Part shown: piece after piece, positions 1 to 10,184 of the stretch
Position numbering within the stretch: position 1 is the stretch's first letter
Layout: each line of letters starts with the position of its first letter
From: Pseudoflavonifractor phocaeensis
Lineage (GTDB): Bacteria; Bacillota; Clostridia; Oscillospirales; Oscillospiraceae
Direction of reading: 5' to 3'
Assembly: GCF_016901955.1 (NCBI RefSeq)
Contig: NZ_JACJLC010000018.1
Location: 1 to 49,376, forward strand
DNA length: 49,376 bases
Notes under the pieces: generated by a model
Database searches by the model: none
What the model saw: only the letters and a program-made list of their open reading frames with translations
What the model was told of the DNA's origin: nothing
Translations under genes and position numbers: made by a program

Positions 1-2
1 GT

Positions 3-2060
<2,058 letters not shown>

Positions 2061-2080
2061 GGGATTGTATTCCATATTAC

Positions 2081-2195
2081 CTTCCCCCCACAGGGGGGAA
2101 GGTGGCCCGCAGGGCCGGATGAGGGGGCCCACGACTGAAAGAACCCCTCATCAGTCAGCCTGCGGCTGACAGCTTCCCCCCACAGGGGGGAAGCT
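2081..2195. repeat. R1 dispersed palindromic element, full copy
   Basis: A 115-bp element between gyrB and gyrA. The left arm holds a CTTCCCCC/GGGGGAAG palindrome, then GGCCCGCAGGGCC, then GGATGAGGGG. After a short centre the right arm runs CCCCTCATC, then GTCAGCCTGCGGCTGAC, then a second CTTCCCCC/GGGGGAAG palindrome. The whole is an imperfect inverted repeat made of smaller hairpins. Related copies lie at 8138-8252 (full), 5117-5613 (with a gene inside), and 28648, 29698, 40146, 40284 and 49331 (single arms). Confidence 0.9.
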
Positions 2196-2238
2196 TATAC
2201 GGAACAGATTCCTATCCTGAAGATTGAGAGGCAACAGC

Positions 2239-4746
2239 ATGAGCAAAAAGCCACAGTACGACCCGGAGGAGATCCGGTATCCGGACCAGATCATCGTCAC
2301 CTCACCCCTGGTGAAGGAGATGGAGCAGTCCTATATCGAGTATGCCATGAGCGTCATCAAGGGCCGGGCCCTGCCCGATGTGCGGGACGGCCTGAAGCCG
2401 GTCCACCGGCGCATCCTCTACGCCATGTATGAGGACAACCTGACGGCGGATAAGCCCTTTAAAAAGTCGGCCACCTGCGTGGGCGACGTGCTGGGCCGGT
2501 ACCACCCCCACGGGGACGGCAGCGTGTACGACGCCCTGGTGCGCCTGGCTCAGGATTTCTCCATGCGCTATCCCCTGGTGGACGGACACGGCAACTTTGG
2601 CTCCATTGACGGCGACCCCGCCGCCGCCTACCGGTATACCGAGGCCCGTATGTCCAAGATCTCTGACGAGATGCTGCGGGACATCGAAAAGGACACGGTG
2701 AACTGGGACCCCAACTTTGATGAGACCCGGAAGGAGCCCCGGGTGCTCCCCAGCCGGTTCCCCAATCTGTTGGTCAACGGCTCGGCGGGCATCGCCGTGG
2801 GCATGGCCACCAACATTCCGCCCCACAACCTGCGGGAGGTCATCAACGCCACCATCTGCGTGCTGGACGATCCCAACGCCACCCTGGGGGATCTGATGGA
2901 GCACGTGAAGGGCCCTGATTTCCCCACCAAGGGGATCATCATGGGCCGCTCCGGCATCCGGGCGGCCTACGCCACCGGCCGGGGCCGGGTGTGCGTCCGG
3001 GCCCGGACGGAGTTTGAGGAGTTCGGCCAGAACCGCACCCGCATCATCGTCACCGAGATCCCCTACCAGGTCAACAAGCGGATGCTCATCAAAAACATGG
3101 CCGACCAGGTGGAGGACAAGCGGCTGGAGGGCATCTCCGACATCCGGGACGAGTCCGACCGCAACGGCATGCGGGTGGTCATCGAGCTGAAGCGGGACGC
3201 CAACCCCCAGGTGGTGCTCAACCGCCTGTTCGCCCAGACCCAGCTCCAGACCACCTTTGCCATCAACATGCTGGCCCTGGTGGACGACCAGTCCCAGCCC
3301 AAGATCCTCTCCCTGCGGCACATCCTGGACGAGTACATCGCCTTCCAGGAGGAGATCATCGTCCGGCGCACCCGCTACGACCTGAAAAAGGCCCAGGAGC
3401 GGGCCCACCTGCTGGAGGGTCTGCTCATCGCCCAGGACAACATCGACGAGGTCATCCGCATCATCCGCTCCAGCTATGACAACGCCAGGGAAAACCTGAT
3501 GGCCCGCTTTGGCCTGGATGAGGTCCAGGCCCAGGCCATCCTGGACATGCGCCTGAAAGCCCTCCAGGGCCTGGACCGGGAGAAGCTGGAGGCCGAGTAT
3601 AAGGAGCTGGAGGCGCGCATCGCCTACTACAACGAGCTGCTGGCCAGCGAGGAGAAGATCCGGGGGGTGCTGAAGGAGGAGCTCATCGCCATCCGGGACA
3701 AGTACGGCGACGACCGGGTCACCGAGATCCAGGACGTGGAGGACGAGATCGACATTGAGGATCTCATCGAGGAGGAGGAGTGCGTGTTCACCCTCACCGC
3801 CGGGGGCTACATCAAGCGCACCCCCGCCTCCACCTACCGGGCCCAGCGCCGGGGGGGCAAGGGCATTACCGCCATGGCCACCAAGGAGGAGGACTATGTG
3901 GACACGGTGTTCACCGCCTCCACCCACGACTATATCCTCTTCTTTACCAACAAGGGCCGGGTCCACCGGAAGAAGGGCTACCAGATCCCCGAGGCCGGCC
4001 GCACCGCCAAGGGCACCAATCTGGTGAACATCCTGCCAGTGGAGCAGGAGGAGAAGGTCACCGCCATGATCCATCTGCGGGAGTTCCCGGAGGACCGGTA
4101 TCTGGTGATGGTCACCCGCCGGGGCACCGTGAAGCGCATCCAGCTCTCCTCCATCCACACCGCCCGGAAGGCGGGCATCCGCTGCATCACCCTGGAGGAG
4201 GGGGATGAGCTGATCTGCGTCCGGGAGACCGACGGAGACAAGGCCATCCTTATCGTCACCCATGACGGCATGGCCATCTGCTTCAAGGAGACCGACGTGC
4301 GCTGCATGGGCCGGGACGCCGCCGGCGTCCGGGGCATCAGCCTGCGGGAGGGCGACTTCGTGGTGGGGGCCGCCCGGGCCAAGCGGGAGCATCAGGTGCT
4401 GATGATCACCGAAAACGGCTATGGCAAGCGTACCGATATGGACGAGTATATCCGCTCCGGCGGCCTGCAGAAGCGGGGCGGCTTCGGCCTGAAGGGCTAC
4501 AACGTCACCGACAAGACCGGATGCGTGGTGGGGGTCAAGGTGGTGAACGACCAGGACGACGTGCTGGTCATCAACGACGCCGGGGTCATCATCCGCATGG
4601 CGGTGTCCGGTATCTCCACCTACGGCCGCACCGCCCAGGGGGTCAAGATCATGAACCTGGAGGAGGGGGTCAAGGTGATCTCCTTCGCCCGCACCGACCA
4701 CGAGGAGGACGAGGAGGACAGCTCCGCAACCGAAGGGGAGGCATAA
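2239..4746 (+). CDS. gyrA: DNA gyrase subunit A
   Basis: Breakage-reunion subunit of gyrase. The 835 residues include the winged-helix/tower region with the catalytic tyrosine in [11 protein letters not shown] (near residue 132). A six-bladed C-terminal wrapping domain carries the GyrA box QRRGGKG near 535, which distinguishes GyrA from ParC. The protein ends in an acidic tail ([10 protein letters not shown]). ATG 2239 was chosen because GAGAGGC lies seven bases upstream; a TTG 15 bases earlier lacks a site. In the quinolone-resistance region the sequence is [12 protein letters not shown], so glycine replaces the serine found at E. coli position 83. gyrB lies upstream across an R1 repeat, and a small SHOCT gene follows within 4 bases. 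Confidence 0.97.
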   Translation: MSKKPQYDPEEIRYPDQIIVTSPLVKEMEQSYIEYAMSVIKGRALPDVRDGLKPVHRRILYAMYEDNLTADKPFKKSATCVGDVLGRYHPHGDGSVYDALVRLAQDFSMRYPLVDGHGNFGSIDGDPAAAYRYTEARMSKISDEMLRDIEKDTVNWDPNFDETRKEPRVLPSRFPNLLVNGSAGIAVGMATNIPPHNLREVINATICVLDDPNATLGDLMEHVKGPDFPTKGIIMGRSGIRAAYATGRGRVCVRARTEFEEFGQNRTRIIVTEIPYQVNKRMLIKNMADQVEDKRLEGISDIRDESDRNGMRVVIELKRDANPQVVLNRLFAQTQLQTTFAINMLALVDDQSQPKILSLRHILDEYIAFQEEIIVRRTRYDLKKAQERAHLLEGLLIAQDNIDEVIRIIRSSYDNARENLMARFGLDEVQAQAILDMRLKALQGLDREKLEAEYKELEARIAYYNELLASEEKIRGVLKEELIAIRDKYGDDRVTEIQDVEDEIDIEDLIEEEECVFTLTAGGYIKRTPASTYRAQRRGGKGITAMATKEEDYVDTVFTASTHDYILFFTNKGRVHRKKGYQIPEAGRTAKGTNLVNILPVEQEEKVTAMIHLREFPEDRYLVMVTRRGTVKRIQLSSIHTARKAGIRCITLEEGDELICVRETDGDKAILIVTHDGMAICFKETDVRCMGRDAAGVRGISLREGDFVVGAARAKREHQVLMITENGYGKRTDMDEYIRSGGLQKRGGFGLKGYNVTDKTGCVVGVKVVNDQDDVLVINDAGVIIRMAVSGISTYGRTAQGVKIMNLEEGVKVISFARTDHEEDEEDSSATEGEA

Positions 4747-4749
4747 GCC

Positions 4750-5100
4750 ATGGCCAGAAAACGGGTGACCTACCGGCCCAGTAAGACCGGCGGGGTGTTC
4801 GGCGGGGTGGCCGGGGGCATTTTTGTGCTCATCGGCCTGTTCGTGGTGATCCCCACCTTCGGGGCCTTTGGCGTTCTGTGGACCCTGTTTGCCGCCGGAA
4901 TCATGGCCACCAACCTGTACCAGGCCTTCGGCAAGGGCTATGTGGGTCCGGAAATCCACATTGAGGACGAAAGTGTGGAAAACGCCCCCGGGCAGGACCC
5001 GGAGGAGCGGCTGCGCCAGCTCCAGGCCCTCTACGACCAGCGGCTCATCACCAGGGAGGAGTACGACCAGAAGCGGCAGGAGATTTTGAAGGAATTATAA
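4750..5100 (+). CDS. Small membrane protein with C-terminal SHOCT domain
   Basis: Function unknown. The 116-residue protein has a basic N terminus, two hydrophobic segments (about residues 16-37 and 39-57, rich in Gly and Phe) and an acidic linker. It ends in ERLRQLQALYDQRLITREEY, the short helical SHOCT motif often found at the ends of membrane or stress-related proteins. It starts 3 bases after the gyrA stop. GGGGAGG, overlapping the end of gyrA, serves as ribosome binding site, so it is probably translated from the gyrase mRNA. The SHOCT assignment is confident from the LYDxGxITxEEF-like pattern. Any role in topology or membrane stress would be a guess. Confidence 0.85.
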   Translation: MARKRVTYRPSKTGGVFGGVAGGIFVLIGLFVVIPTFGAFGVLWTLFAAGIMATNLYQAFGKGYVGPEIHIEDESVENAPGQDPEERLRQLQALYDQRLITREEYDQKRQEILKEL

Positions 5101-5116
5101 TATAATACCGCTTGAC

Positions 5117-5613
5117 CTTCCCCCCACAGGGGGGAAGGTGGCCCGCAGGGCCGGATGAGGGGGCGTATGACATGCGTTTATGGATGAAAAGAAACGCCCA
5201 GTGTCTGAGAAAAAACGCCACCAAAGAAGAAAACAAGTTGTGGTATCAGTTTTTGCGTACCTATCCCATCCAATTTCGGCGGCAGGTGGTATTTGGCTCT
5301 TATATCCTGGATTTCTACTGTGCCTCTGCCAAGCTGGCGGTAGAGCTGGACGGCTCCCAGCATTTTGAGGAGGCGGGACAGGAAGAGGATCGAACCCGCA
5401 CGGCGTTTTTGAGCCAGAACTATGGTATTACCATATTACGGTTTAGCAATTTGGATATTTTACACCGGTTTGAGGGTGTCTGCACGGTCATTGATCAGGA
5501 AGTGGAACGGCGTGCCCCCTCATCCGCCCCCTGCGGGGGCACCACGGGTCAAGGAAAGGTTCCTTTGATCGGACTGTCCCCCGGACAGTCCGACCCCCCT
5601 GTAGGGGGAAGGT
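5117..5613 (+). mobile_element. R1 cassette carrying a DUF559 gene
   Basis: The left R1 arm (5117-5165) and an inverted right arm (5514-5613) bracket a single gene. Left arm order: CTTCCCCC palindrome, GGCCCGCAGGGCC, GGATGAGGGGGC. Right arm order: GCCCCCTCATCCG, CCCCCTGCGGGGG, then about 55 extra bases with their own palindrome (GGACTGTCC/GGACAGTCC), then CCCCCTGTAGGGGGAAGG. The gene-free copies at 2081 and 8138 have the same outer ends with only a few bases between the arms. This is the expected relation between a gene-bearing element and its short non-autonomous derivatives. Target-site duplications are not obvious. Confidence 0.7.
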
Positions 5614-5627
5614 CTGGAAGGAGAAGC
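5172..5627 (+). CDS. DUF559 (PD-(D/E)XK-like) protein, no stop of its own
   Basis: DUF559 proteins are small relatives of the Vsr/restriction endonuclease-like fold. Seen here: [20 protein letters not shown], then [10 protein letters not shown], a core with [16 protein letters not shown] and [11 protein letters not shown] (the likely D...ExD nuclease motif, about residues 36-60), and [10 protein letters not shown]. The start is ATG 5172, just inside the left R1 arm, with no clear ribosome binding site. The frame has no stop before rnhA: it reads through the right R1 arm and continues in frame to 6065. A single 297-residue DUF559-RNase HI polypeptide is therefore formally possible. I consider the domain to end near base 5510 and the rest to be translated repeat. 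Nuclease activity is inferred from the fold, not shown. Confidence 0.65.
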
Positions 5628-6065
5628 ATGAAAACAGTTACCATTTACACCGACGGAGCCTGCTCAGGCAATCCGGGCCCCGGAGGGTGGGGGGCCATCC
5701 TGCAATATGGGGAGCATAAAAAGGAGCTCTCCGGCGGGGCGGCCCACACCACCAACAACCGCATGGAGCTGACGGGGGTGATTACCGCCCTGAAGGCCCT
5801 GAAGGAGCCCTGCGCCGTGGAGCTCTACTCCGACTCCAAGTATGTCATCGACGCTCTGCAAAAGGGCTGGGCCAAGGGCTGGCGGGCCAGAGGGTGGATC
5901 AAATCGGACAAAAAGCCCGCCCTCAATCCAGACCTGTGGGAGGAGCTGCTGGACCTGTGCGCCTACCACAGGGTGAACCTCCACTGGGTCAAGGGCCATG
6001 CTGACAATCCGTATAACAACCGCTGCGACGAGCTGGCGGTGGCGGAGAGCAAAAAGTACAAATAG
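5628..6065 (+). CDS. rnhA: Ribonuclease HI
   Basis: Degrades the RNA strand of RNA-DNA hybrids in the cytoplasm. The 145 residues match the usual length for RNase HI. Catalytic residues are visible: Asp in [15 protein letters not shown] (near residue 8), Glu in [11 protein letters not shown] (near 46), Asp in [10 protein letters not shown] (near 68), and the C-terminal His/Asp region [21 protein letters not shown] 5628 is chosen because GGAAGGAG lies four bases upstream and the protein begins there like other RNases HI. The upstream frame is open into a DUF559 repeat cassette, so automatic annotation may give a false N-terminal extension. The basic hybrid-binding region [12 protein letters not shown] is present. 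Confidence 0.95.
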   Translation: MKTVTIYTDGACSGNPGPGGWGAILQYGEHKKELSGGAAHTTNNRMELTGVITALKALKEPCAVELYSDSKYVIDALQKGWAKGWRARGWIKSDKKPALNPDLWEELLDLCAYHRVNLHWVKGHADNPYNNRCDELAVAESKKYK

Positions 6066-6102
6066 GGGGCTAAACATCCCCCGCCGGAGCAAGGAGAATT
6101 TT

Positions 6103-6609
6103 ATGCGTATCGCCATTGTATATGACAGCCTGACCGGCAACACCGCCCAGGTGGCCCAGGCCATCAGGGAGGCCTGTACCGGCCAGGAGATCGTGGCCTT
6201 TGGCCCGCCCCCCCAGAATGTGGACCGGGCGGAGCTGGTGTTTGCCGGGTCCTGGACCGACAAGGGGGGTCCCACCGCTGCCATGAAGGAATTTTTGGCC
6301 GGGCTTTTCGGCAAACGGGTGGCCCTCTTCGGCACCGCCGGTTTTGGTATTTCGGAGCTGTACTTCGGAGCCCTGGCCGACCGGTTCCAGGCGGAGGTAC
6401 CCAAGGGAAACCAGGTGGTAAGCACCTTTTTCTGCACCGGGAAAATGCCCCAGGCGGTGAAGGACCGGTACGAGGCCCAGCTGAAGGCCGATCCGGAAAA
6501 CGGCAAGCTCAAGACTATGCTACAGGCCTTTGACATGGCCCTGTCCCACCCGGATCAGGAGGACCTGGAGCAGGCCGCCGAGTTCGCCCGGGAGGCCATG
6601 GGGGTATAA
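6103..6609 (+). CDS. Flavodoxin-like protein
   Basis: Probably a small FMN-binding electron carrier or flavodoxin-domain protein (168 residues). The N terminus IAIVYDSLTGNTAQVAQAI is the flavodoxin phosphate-binding loop after the first strand. FAGSWTDKGGP and FGTAGFG fit the later FMN-contacting loops. ATG 6103 follows AAGGAGAA at good spacing; an in-frame upstream ATG overlapping rnhA is unlikely. It follows rnhA by 37 bases and ends just before a strong bidirectional terminator. No partner oxidoreductase is adjacent, so the redox partner is unknown. The length and the absence of a radical-SAM or beta-lactamase domain exclude larger flavodoxin fusions. Confidence 0.85.
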   Translation: MRIAIVYDSLTGNTAQVAQAIREACTGQEIVAFGPPPQNVDRAELVFAGSWTDKGGPTAAMKEFLAGLFGKRVALFGTAGFGISELYFGALADRFQAEVPKGNQVVSTFFCTGKMPQAVKDRYEAQLKADPENGKLKTMLQAFDMALSHPDQEDLEQAAEFAREAMGV

Positions 6610-6621
6610 AAGAACCGCATG

Positions 6622-6661
6622 AAAAAATGGGTCTGTCGTATTTACGACAGACCCATTTTTT
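6622..6661. terminator. Bidirectional intrinsic terminator
   Basis: AAAAAATGGGTCTGTCG and CGACAGACCCATTTTTT form a long perfect stem around TATTTA. It has A/T tracts on both sides and sits between the convergent flavodoxin and glyS genes, so it can serve both. Confidence 0.93.
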
Positions 6662-6670
6662 GATGAGAAA

Positions 6671-8107
6671 TCAGAACTTGACCCGCTCAGCGATATAGTT
6701 TTTCACTTCGCTCATGGGGATGCGCACCTGCTCCATGGAGTCCCGCTCCCGGATGGTGACGCAGCCGTCGGCGGGGGTGTTCTCGTCGCCCACGGTCTGG
6801 AAGTCCAGGGTGATGCAGAAGGGGGTGCCGATCTCGTCCTGGCGGCGGTAGCGCTTGCCGATGGAGCCGGCGTCGTCATAGTCCACCATAAACTCCTTCG
6901 CCAGCTCGTCCCGCAGCTGCTGAGCGGGGCCGGACAGGACCTCCTTCTTGGACAGGGGCAGCACGGCGCACTTGAAGGGAGCCAGAGCGGGGTGGAGGCG
7001 GAGCACGGTGCGGATGTCGTCGTTGCCCTTTTTGTCCTGACCCACCACCTCCTGGTCGAAGGCGTCCACCAGGAAGGCCAGGGTCACACGGTCGGCGCCC
7101 AGAGAGGGCTCGATGACATAGGGGATATAGTGCTCGTTCTTTTCCTGGTCAAAGTAGGTCATGTCCTTGCCGGAGGTGGTCTGGTGGGCGTTCAGGTCAA
7201 AGTTGGTCCGGCTGGCCACGCCCCACAGCTCGCCCCAGCCGAAGGGGAAGACGAACTCAAAGTCGGTGGTGGCGTTGGAGTAATGGGAGAGCTCCTCAGG
7301 CTCGTGGTCCCGGAGCCGCAGGTTCTCGTCCTTCATACCCAGGTCCAGCAGCCACTGGTGGCAGAACTCCTTCCAGTACTTGAACCACTCCAGCTCGGTG
7401 CCCGGCTGGCAGAAGAACTCCAGCTCCATCTGTTCAAACTCCCGGGTGCGGAAGGTGAAGTTGCCGGGGGTGATCTCGTTGCGGAAGGACTTGCCCACCT
7501 GGCACACGCCGAAGGGCAGCTTCCGCCGGGTGGTGCGCTGCACGTTCTGGAAATTCACAAAAATGCCCTGGGCGGTCTCGGGCCGCAGGTACACCGTATT
7601 CTTGGCGTCCTCGGTGACTCCCTGGAAGGTCTTGAACATCAGGTTAAACTGGCGGATGTCGGTCCAGTTGTGCTTGCCGCAGGTGGGGCAGGGGATGTTG
7701 TGCTCCTCCACAAAGGCCTTCATGTCGGCCTGGCTCATGGCGTCCACGCTGTGGCCCAGGTCAAAGCTGTTCTCCTGGCACCAGTCCTCGATGACCTTGT
7801 CGGCGCGGAAGCGCTCCTTGCACTCCTTGCAGTCCATCAGCGGGTCAGAGAAGCCCCCCACATGGCCGGAGGCCACCCACACCTGGGGATTCATCAGGAT
7901 GGCGGCGTCCAGACCCACGTTATAGGGGTTCTCCTGGACGAACTTCTTCCACCAGGCCTTCTTTACGTTGTTCTTCAGCTCCACGCCCAGAGGGCCGTAG
8001 TCCCAGGTGTTGGCCAGACCGCCGTAGATCTCGCTGCCGGCAAAGATGAAGCCCCGGCCCTTGCACAGGGTGACGATCTGTTCCATGGTCTTGTCGGTGT
8101 TTTTCAT
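6671..8107 (-). CDS. glyS: Glycyl-tRNA synthetase (single-chain, alpha2 type)
   Basis: Charges tRNA-Gly. The 478-residue protein is the eukaryote-like class II form (GlyQS/GRS1), not the bacterial alpha2beta2 enzyme. Motifs: [21 protein letters not shown] at the N terminus, an insert with paired cysteines ([20 protein letters not shown]), class II motif 2 [23 protein letters not shown], and motif 3 in [15 protein letters not shown]. An anticodon-binding domain begins near residue 375. ATG 8107 is preferred over ATG 8116 because AAGGAG lies 10 bases from the first but only 1 from the second. Expression should be controlled by the glycine T-box leader at 8411-8643. About 300 bases, including an R1 repeat, separate the T-box terminator from the start. 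Confidence 0.96.
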   Translation of the reverse strand: MKNTDKTMEQIVTLCKGRGFIFAGSEIYGGLANTWDYGPLGVELKNNVKKAWWKKFVQENPYNVGLDAAILMNPQVWVASGHVGGFSDPLMDCKECKERFRADKVIEDWCQENSFDLGHSVDAMSQADMKAFVEEHNIPCPTCGKHNWTDIRQFNLMFKTFQGVTEDAKNTVYLRPETAQGIFVNFQNVQRTTRRKLPFGVCQVGKSFRNEITPGNFTFRTREFEQMELEFFCQPGTELEWFKYWKEFCHQWLLDLGMKDENLRLRDHEPEELSHYSNATTDFEFVFPFGWGELWGVASRTNFDLNAHQTTSGKDMTYFDQEKNEHYIPYVIEPSLGADRVTLAFLVDAFDQEVVGQDKKGNDDIRTVLRLHPALAPFKCAVLPLSKKEVLSGPAQQLRDELAKEFMVDYDDAGSIGKRYRRQDEIGTPFCITLDFQTVGDENTPADGCVTIRERDSMEQVRIPMSEVKNYIAERVKF

Positions 8108-8137
8108 GGGTATCATGCTCCTTTTCTGGTATTTGAC

Positions 8138-8252
8138 CTTCGCTCCCCAGGGGAGAAGGTGGCCCGGAGGGCCGGATGAGGGGGCGGAAGTACGGTGCTT
8201 CCCCTCATCAGTCAGCCTGCGGCTGCCAGCTTCCCCCCGGAGGGAGGAAGCT
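8138..8252. repeat. R1 dispersed palindromic element, full copy
   Basis: A second full R1 copy of 115 bp. It has a left arm with GGCCCGGAGGGCC and GGATGAGGGGG, a centre of about 16 bases, and a right arm CCCCTCATCAGTCAGCCTGC followed by a CTTCCCCC/GGAGGGAGGAAG palindrome. It lies inside the untranslated leader of glyS, between the T-box terminator and the start codon. Confidence 0.88.
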
Positions 8253-8261
8253 TTTTGCTTG

Positions 8262-8402
8262 GCCCAAAGCGTTACTCACGCTTCGGCACGTGCGCGGACG
8301 GGGAGATAACTTCTCCGGCTCCGTGCAGACCCGGCCCGCTTCCAGCGATCCTGGGCTCTGCCCTGCGCTCGGCGTTATCTCCCCTGCTCACGGCCTCAGA
8401 CG
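8262..8402 (-). other. Structured part of the glyS leader, function unknown
   Basis: This stretch holds no credible gene. It has an 11-base inverted repeat, GGGGAGATAAC at 8300-8310 and GTTATCTCCCC at 8374-8384. Inside these arms is a second pair (GCAGAC...TCTGC), and outside them a small hairpin AGCGT/ACGCT at 8269-8283. The whole could fold into one long arm in the glyS transcript. I cannot assign it to a known riboswitch class; it may be another dispersed element. Confidence 0.4.
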
Positions 8403-8410
8403 CTGTAAAC

Positions 8411-8643
8411 AAAAAACGCCCTGAGCCGGTTTTCGGCTCAGGGCGAACAAAATGTCCGTGGTTCCACCTGAATTCGTACCTGGCTGGTACGCGCTTCATT
8501 CCCGGTAACGGCGGGGGACCGGCGGGGCATTGCCTCCCCGCGGCTTACGGGCGCCTTCCCTCCCCTTTCACCGAAGCCTTGCACCGTCCGGCTCCTCTCT
8601 GAGGCGAAACAAGGGGGTACTCTTCCCGGTCACAGCCTGTAAT
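8411..8643 (-). promoter_or_regulatory. T-box riboswitch (glycine) controlling glyS
   Basis: Read on the minus strand, this has GGGAAGAGTACC and the Stem I loop sequences AGAGAGGAG and GGTGCAAGG. The specifier region is GGGAAGGCGCCC, in which GGC (8553-8555) is a glycine codon. The conserved T-box AGGTGGAACCACGG follows (about 8455-8469). A terminator stem CGCCCTGAGCCG/CGGCTCAGGGCG then ends in a T run (8411-8445). The layout is the compact glyQS type. Uncharged tRNA-Gly should pair with GGC and with the antiterminator and allow read-through into glyS. The specifier was placed by comparison with the known glyQS leader. Confidence 0.92.
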
Positions 8644-8649
8644 GGGCGT

Positions 8650-8678
8650 ATTTTATCACCTTTTCCCCTGTTCGTCAA
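8650..8678 (-). promoter_or_regulatory. Promoter of the glyS T-box transcript
   Basis: On the minus strand TTGACG (8673-8678) and TAAAAT (8650-8655) are separated by 17 bases, a near-consensus housekeeping promoter. Transcription would begin near 8643, directly at the 5' end of the T-box and just after the coaBC stop codon. Confidence 0.85.
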
Positions 8679-8697
8679 GGCAAAAAAGGGGGGGAGG

Positions 8698-9894
8698 TCA
8701 CCGGCGGGCCATAATTTCATCCAGCAGGGCGTGGGCGGCCTCTTCCTTGCTCATCAGGGGGAGCTCCCTGGCCCCGTCGGCGGCAATGAGGGTGAGCACG
8801 TTGGTGTCCACCCCAAAGCCCGCCCCTGCCTGCTTCAGGTTGTTGGCGGCGATGAGGTCGATGCCCTTTTTCTCCAGCTTCTTTTTGGAGTTTTCCACCA
8901 TGTCGCGGGTCTCCATGGAAAAGCCGCAGAGAAACTGCCCCGGCCGCCGGTGGGCTCCCAGCCAGGCCAGGATGTCGCTGGTGCGGGAGAGGGGGAGGGA
9001 CAGGTCGGCGTCGGTACCGCTCTTTTTGATCTTGTCCTCCGCCACCGCGGCCGGGCGGTAGTCGGCCACGGCGGCGGCCTTGATGATGATATCCTGCTCC
9101 GGGGCACGGCTGGTCACCGCCTCAAACATATCCTGGGCGGAGACGACGTCCACCACCTCCAGGTAGGGGGGCTTTTTCAGATCCACCGGCCCGGACACCA
9201 GGGTGACGGCCGCTCCCCGGGCGGCGGCGGCCTTGGCGATGGCGTAGCCCATCTTGCCGGTGGAGTGGTTGGTGAGGTAGCGCACCGGGTCCAGGGCCTC
9301 CCGGGTGGGTCCGGCGGTGACCAGCACGTTGAGGCCGGTCATATCCTTTTCATGGCTGAGGGCGTGGAGGACACATTCCAGCAGATCCTCCGGCTCGGGC
9401 ATCTTGCCCTTGCCCACCGCCCCGCAGGCCAGGCGGCCGCTGGCGGGCTCCACGATTTCCCAGCCGTACTTTCGCAGAATGTCCAGGTTGTCCTGGGTGA
9501 CGGGGTTTTCGTACATCCTGGTGTTCATGGCGGGGGCGGCGATCTTGGGGCAGTCGCAGGCCAGAATGGTGGTAGTGAGCATGTCGTCGGCCAGGCCGTG
9601 GGCCAGCTTGGCCAGCACGTTGGCGGTGGCGGGGGCCACCAGCACCAGGTCGGCCTGGTCGGCCAGGGCGATGTGCTCCACCTGGAAGGTGTAGTTCCGG
9701 TCAAAGGTGTCCACGCTCACCCGATTGCCCGTCAGGGACTCAAAGGTGTGGGGGCCGATAAACTCGGTGGCGTTTTTGGTCATCAGCACCTGGACGTTGG
9801 CCCCCTGCTTCACCAGGGCGGAGGCCAGGGAGGCGGATTTATAGCAGGCAATGCCGCCGGTGACGGCCAACAGCACGGTTTTTCCTTTTAACAT
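8698..9894 (-). CDS. coaBC: Bifunctional phosphopantothenoylcysteine decarboxylase / phosphopantothenate-cysteine ligase
   Basis: Makes 4'-phosphopantetheine from phosphopantothenate, cysteine and CTP in two steps of coenzyme A synthesis. 398 residues. The CoaC flavoprotein half (1-185) shows the flavin-binding start VTGGIACYKS, His in VEHIALA (near 74), PAMNTRMYENP (121-131) and the catalytic Cys in GRLACGAVGKGKMPEPE (157). The CoaB half begins near 190 with VTAGPTREALDPVRYLTNHSTGKMG and has AAAVADYRP near 275. ATG 9894 follows AGGAG at good spacing. It is divergent from the pantothenate transporter gene and coaX, giving a coenzyme A cluster. Its stop abuts the glyS T-box promoter. Confidence 0.96.
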   Translation of the reverse strand: MLKGKTVLLAVTGGIACYKSASLASALVKQGANVQVLMTKNATEFIGPHTFESLTGNRVSVDTFDRNYTFQVEHIALADQADLVLVAPATANVLAKLAHGLADDMLTTTILACDCPKIAAPAMNTRMYENPVTQDNLDILRKYGWEIVEPASGRLACGAVGKGKMPEPEDLLECVLHALSHEKDMTGLNVLVTAGPTREALDPVRYLTNHSTGKMGYAIAKAAAARGAAVTLVSGPVDLKKPPYLEVVDVVSAQDMFEAVTSRAPEQDIIIKAAAVADYRPAAVAEDKIKKSGTDADLSLPLSRTSDILAWLGAHRRPGQFLCGFSMETRDMVENSKKKLEKKGIDLIAANNLKQAGAGFGVDTNVLTLIAADGARELPLMSKEEAAHALLDEIMARR

Positions 9895-9914
9895 AAGTTC
9901 TCTCCTTTTATCAG

Positions 9915-9988
9915 ACGGGCGGCCTCAGGCCGCCCCTACGCAGGGGTGTTCCAAATGTGCAGTAGGGGCGCACACTGTGCGCCCGCCG
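9915..9988. repeat. R2 hairpin repeats, inverted pair
   Basis: Two R2 units in opposite orientation: GGGCGGCCTCAGGCCGCCCC followed by TAC, and GTAGGGGCGCACACTGTGCG followed by CCC. Both units have GTAGGGGC outer ends. The inner stems differ (GGCC.GGCC against GCACA.TGTGC), but each is self-complementary. They lie between divergent coaBC and the ECF gene, downstream of neither. Confidence 0.85.
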
Positions 9989-10031
9989 CCCCCAATTATA
10001 GCAGACCGCCCCCCGCTTTTCCACATTCCGA

Positions 10032-10060
10032 TTGCATTTTGTGGACAGAGCCGGTATAAT
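10032..10060 (+). promoter_or_regulatory. Promoter of the pantothenate uptake / coaX operon
   Basis: TTGCAT (10032-10037), a 17-base spacer and TATAAT (10055-10060) form a good housekeeping promoter. The predicted start near 10067 gives a leader of about 118 bases before the ECF gene. Confidence 0.75.
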
Positions 10061-10170
10061 GACTGCGGCTGTACCTCTCAGGACCGCTGTACTCGGTGGA
10101 GACGGCAGGCCCGGCGCGGGAGGGGAGCCACACAAAATTTTGCGCTGTATCCCCACGGGGAACGGCAGCA
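10061..10170 (+). promoter_or_regulatory. Long structured leader, possible regulatory RNA
   Basis: The leader can pair CTGC (from 10063) with GCAG (near 10108) around an inner hairpin TCTC..ACCG / CGGT..GAGA. Given the coenzyme A genes downstream, a metabolite-sensing leader such as a pan-type motif is conceivable. I do not recognise a known riboswitch consensus, and there is no obvious terminator or anti-SD sequestering stem. Confidence 0.3.
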
Positions 10171-10184
10171 GGAGGTAATTGTAT

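Noticed and set aside
8262-8602. Short plus-strand open frames of 75-135 residues opposite the glyS leader
   Set aside because: They are translations of the T-box, its terminator and repeats on the wrong strand.
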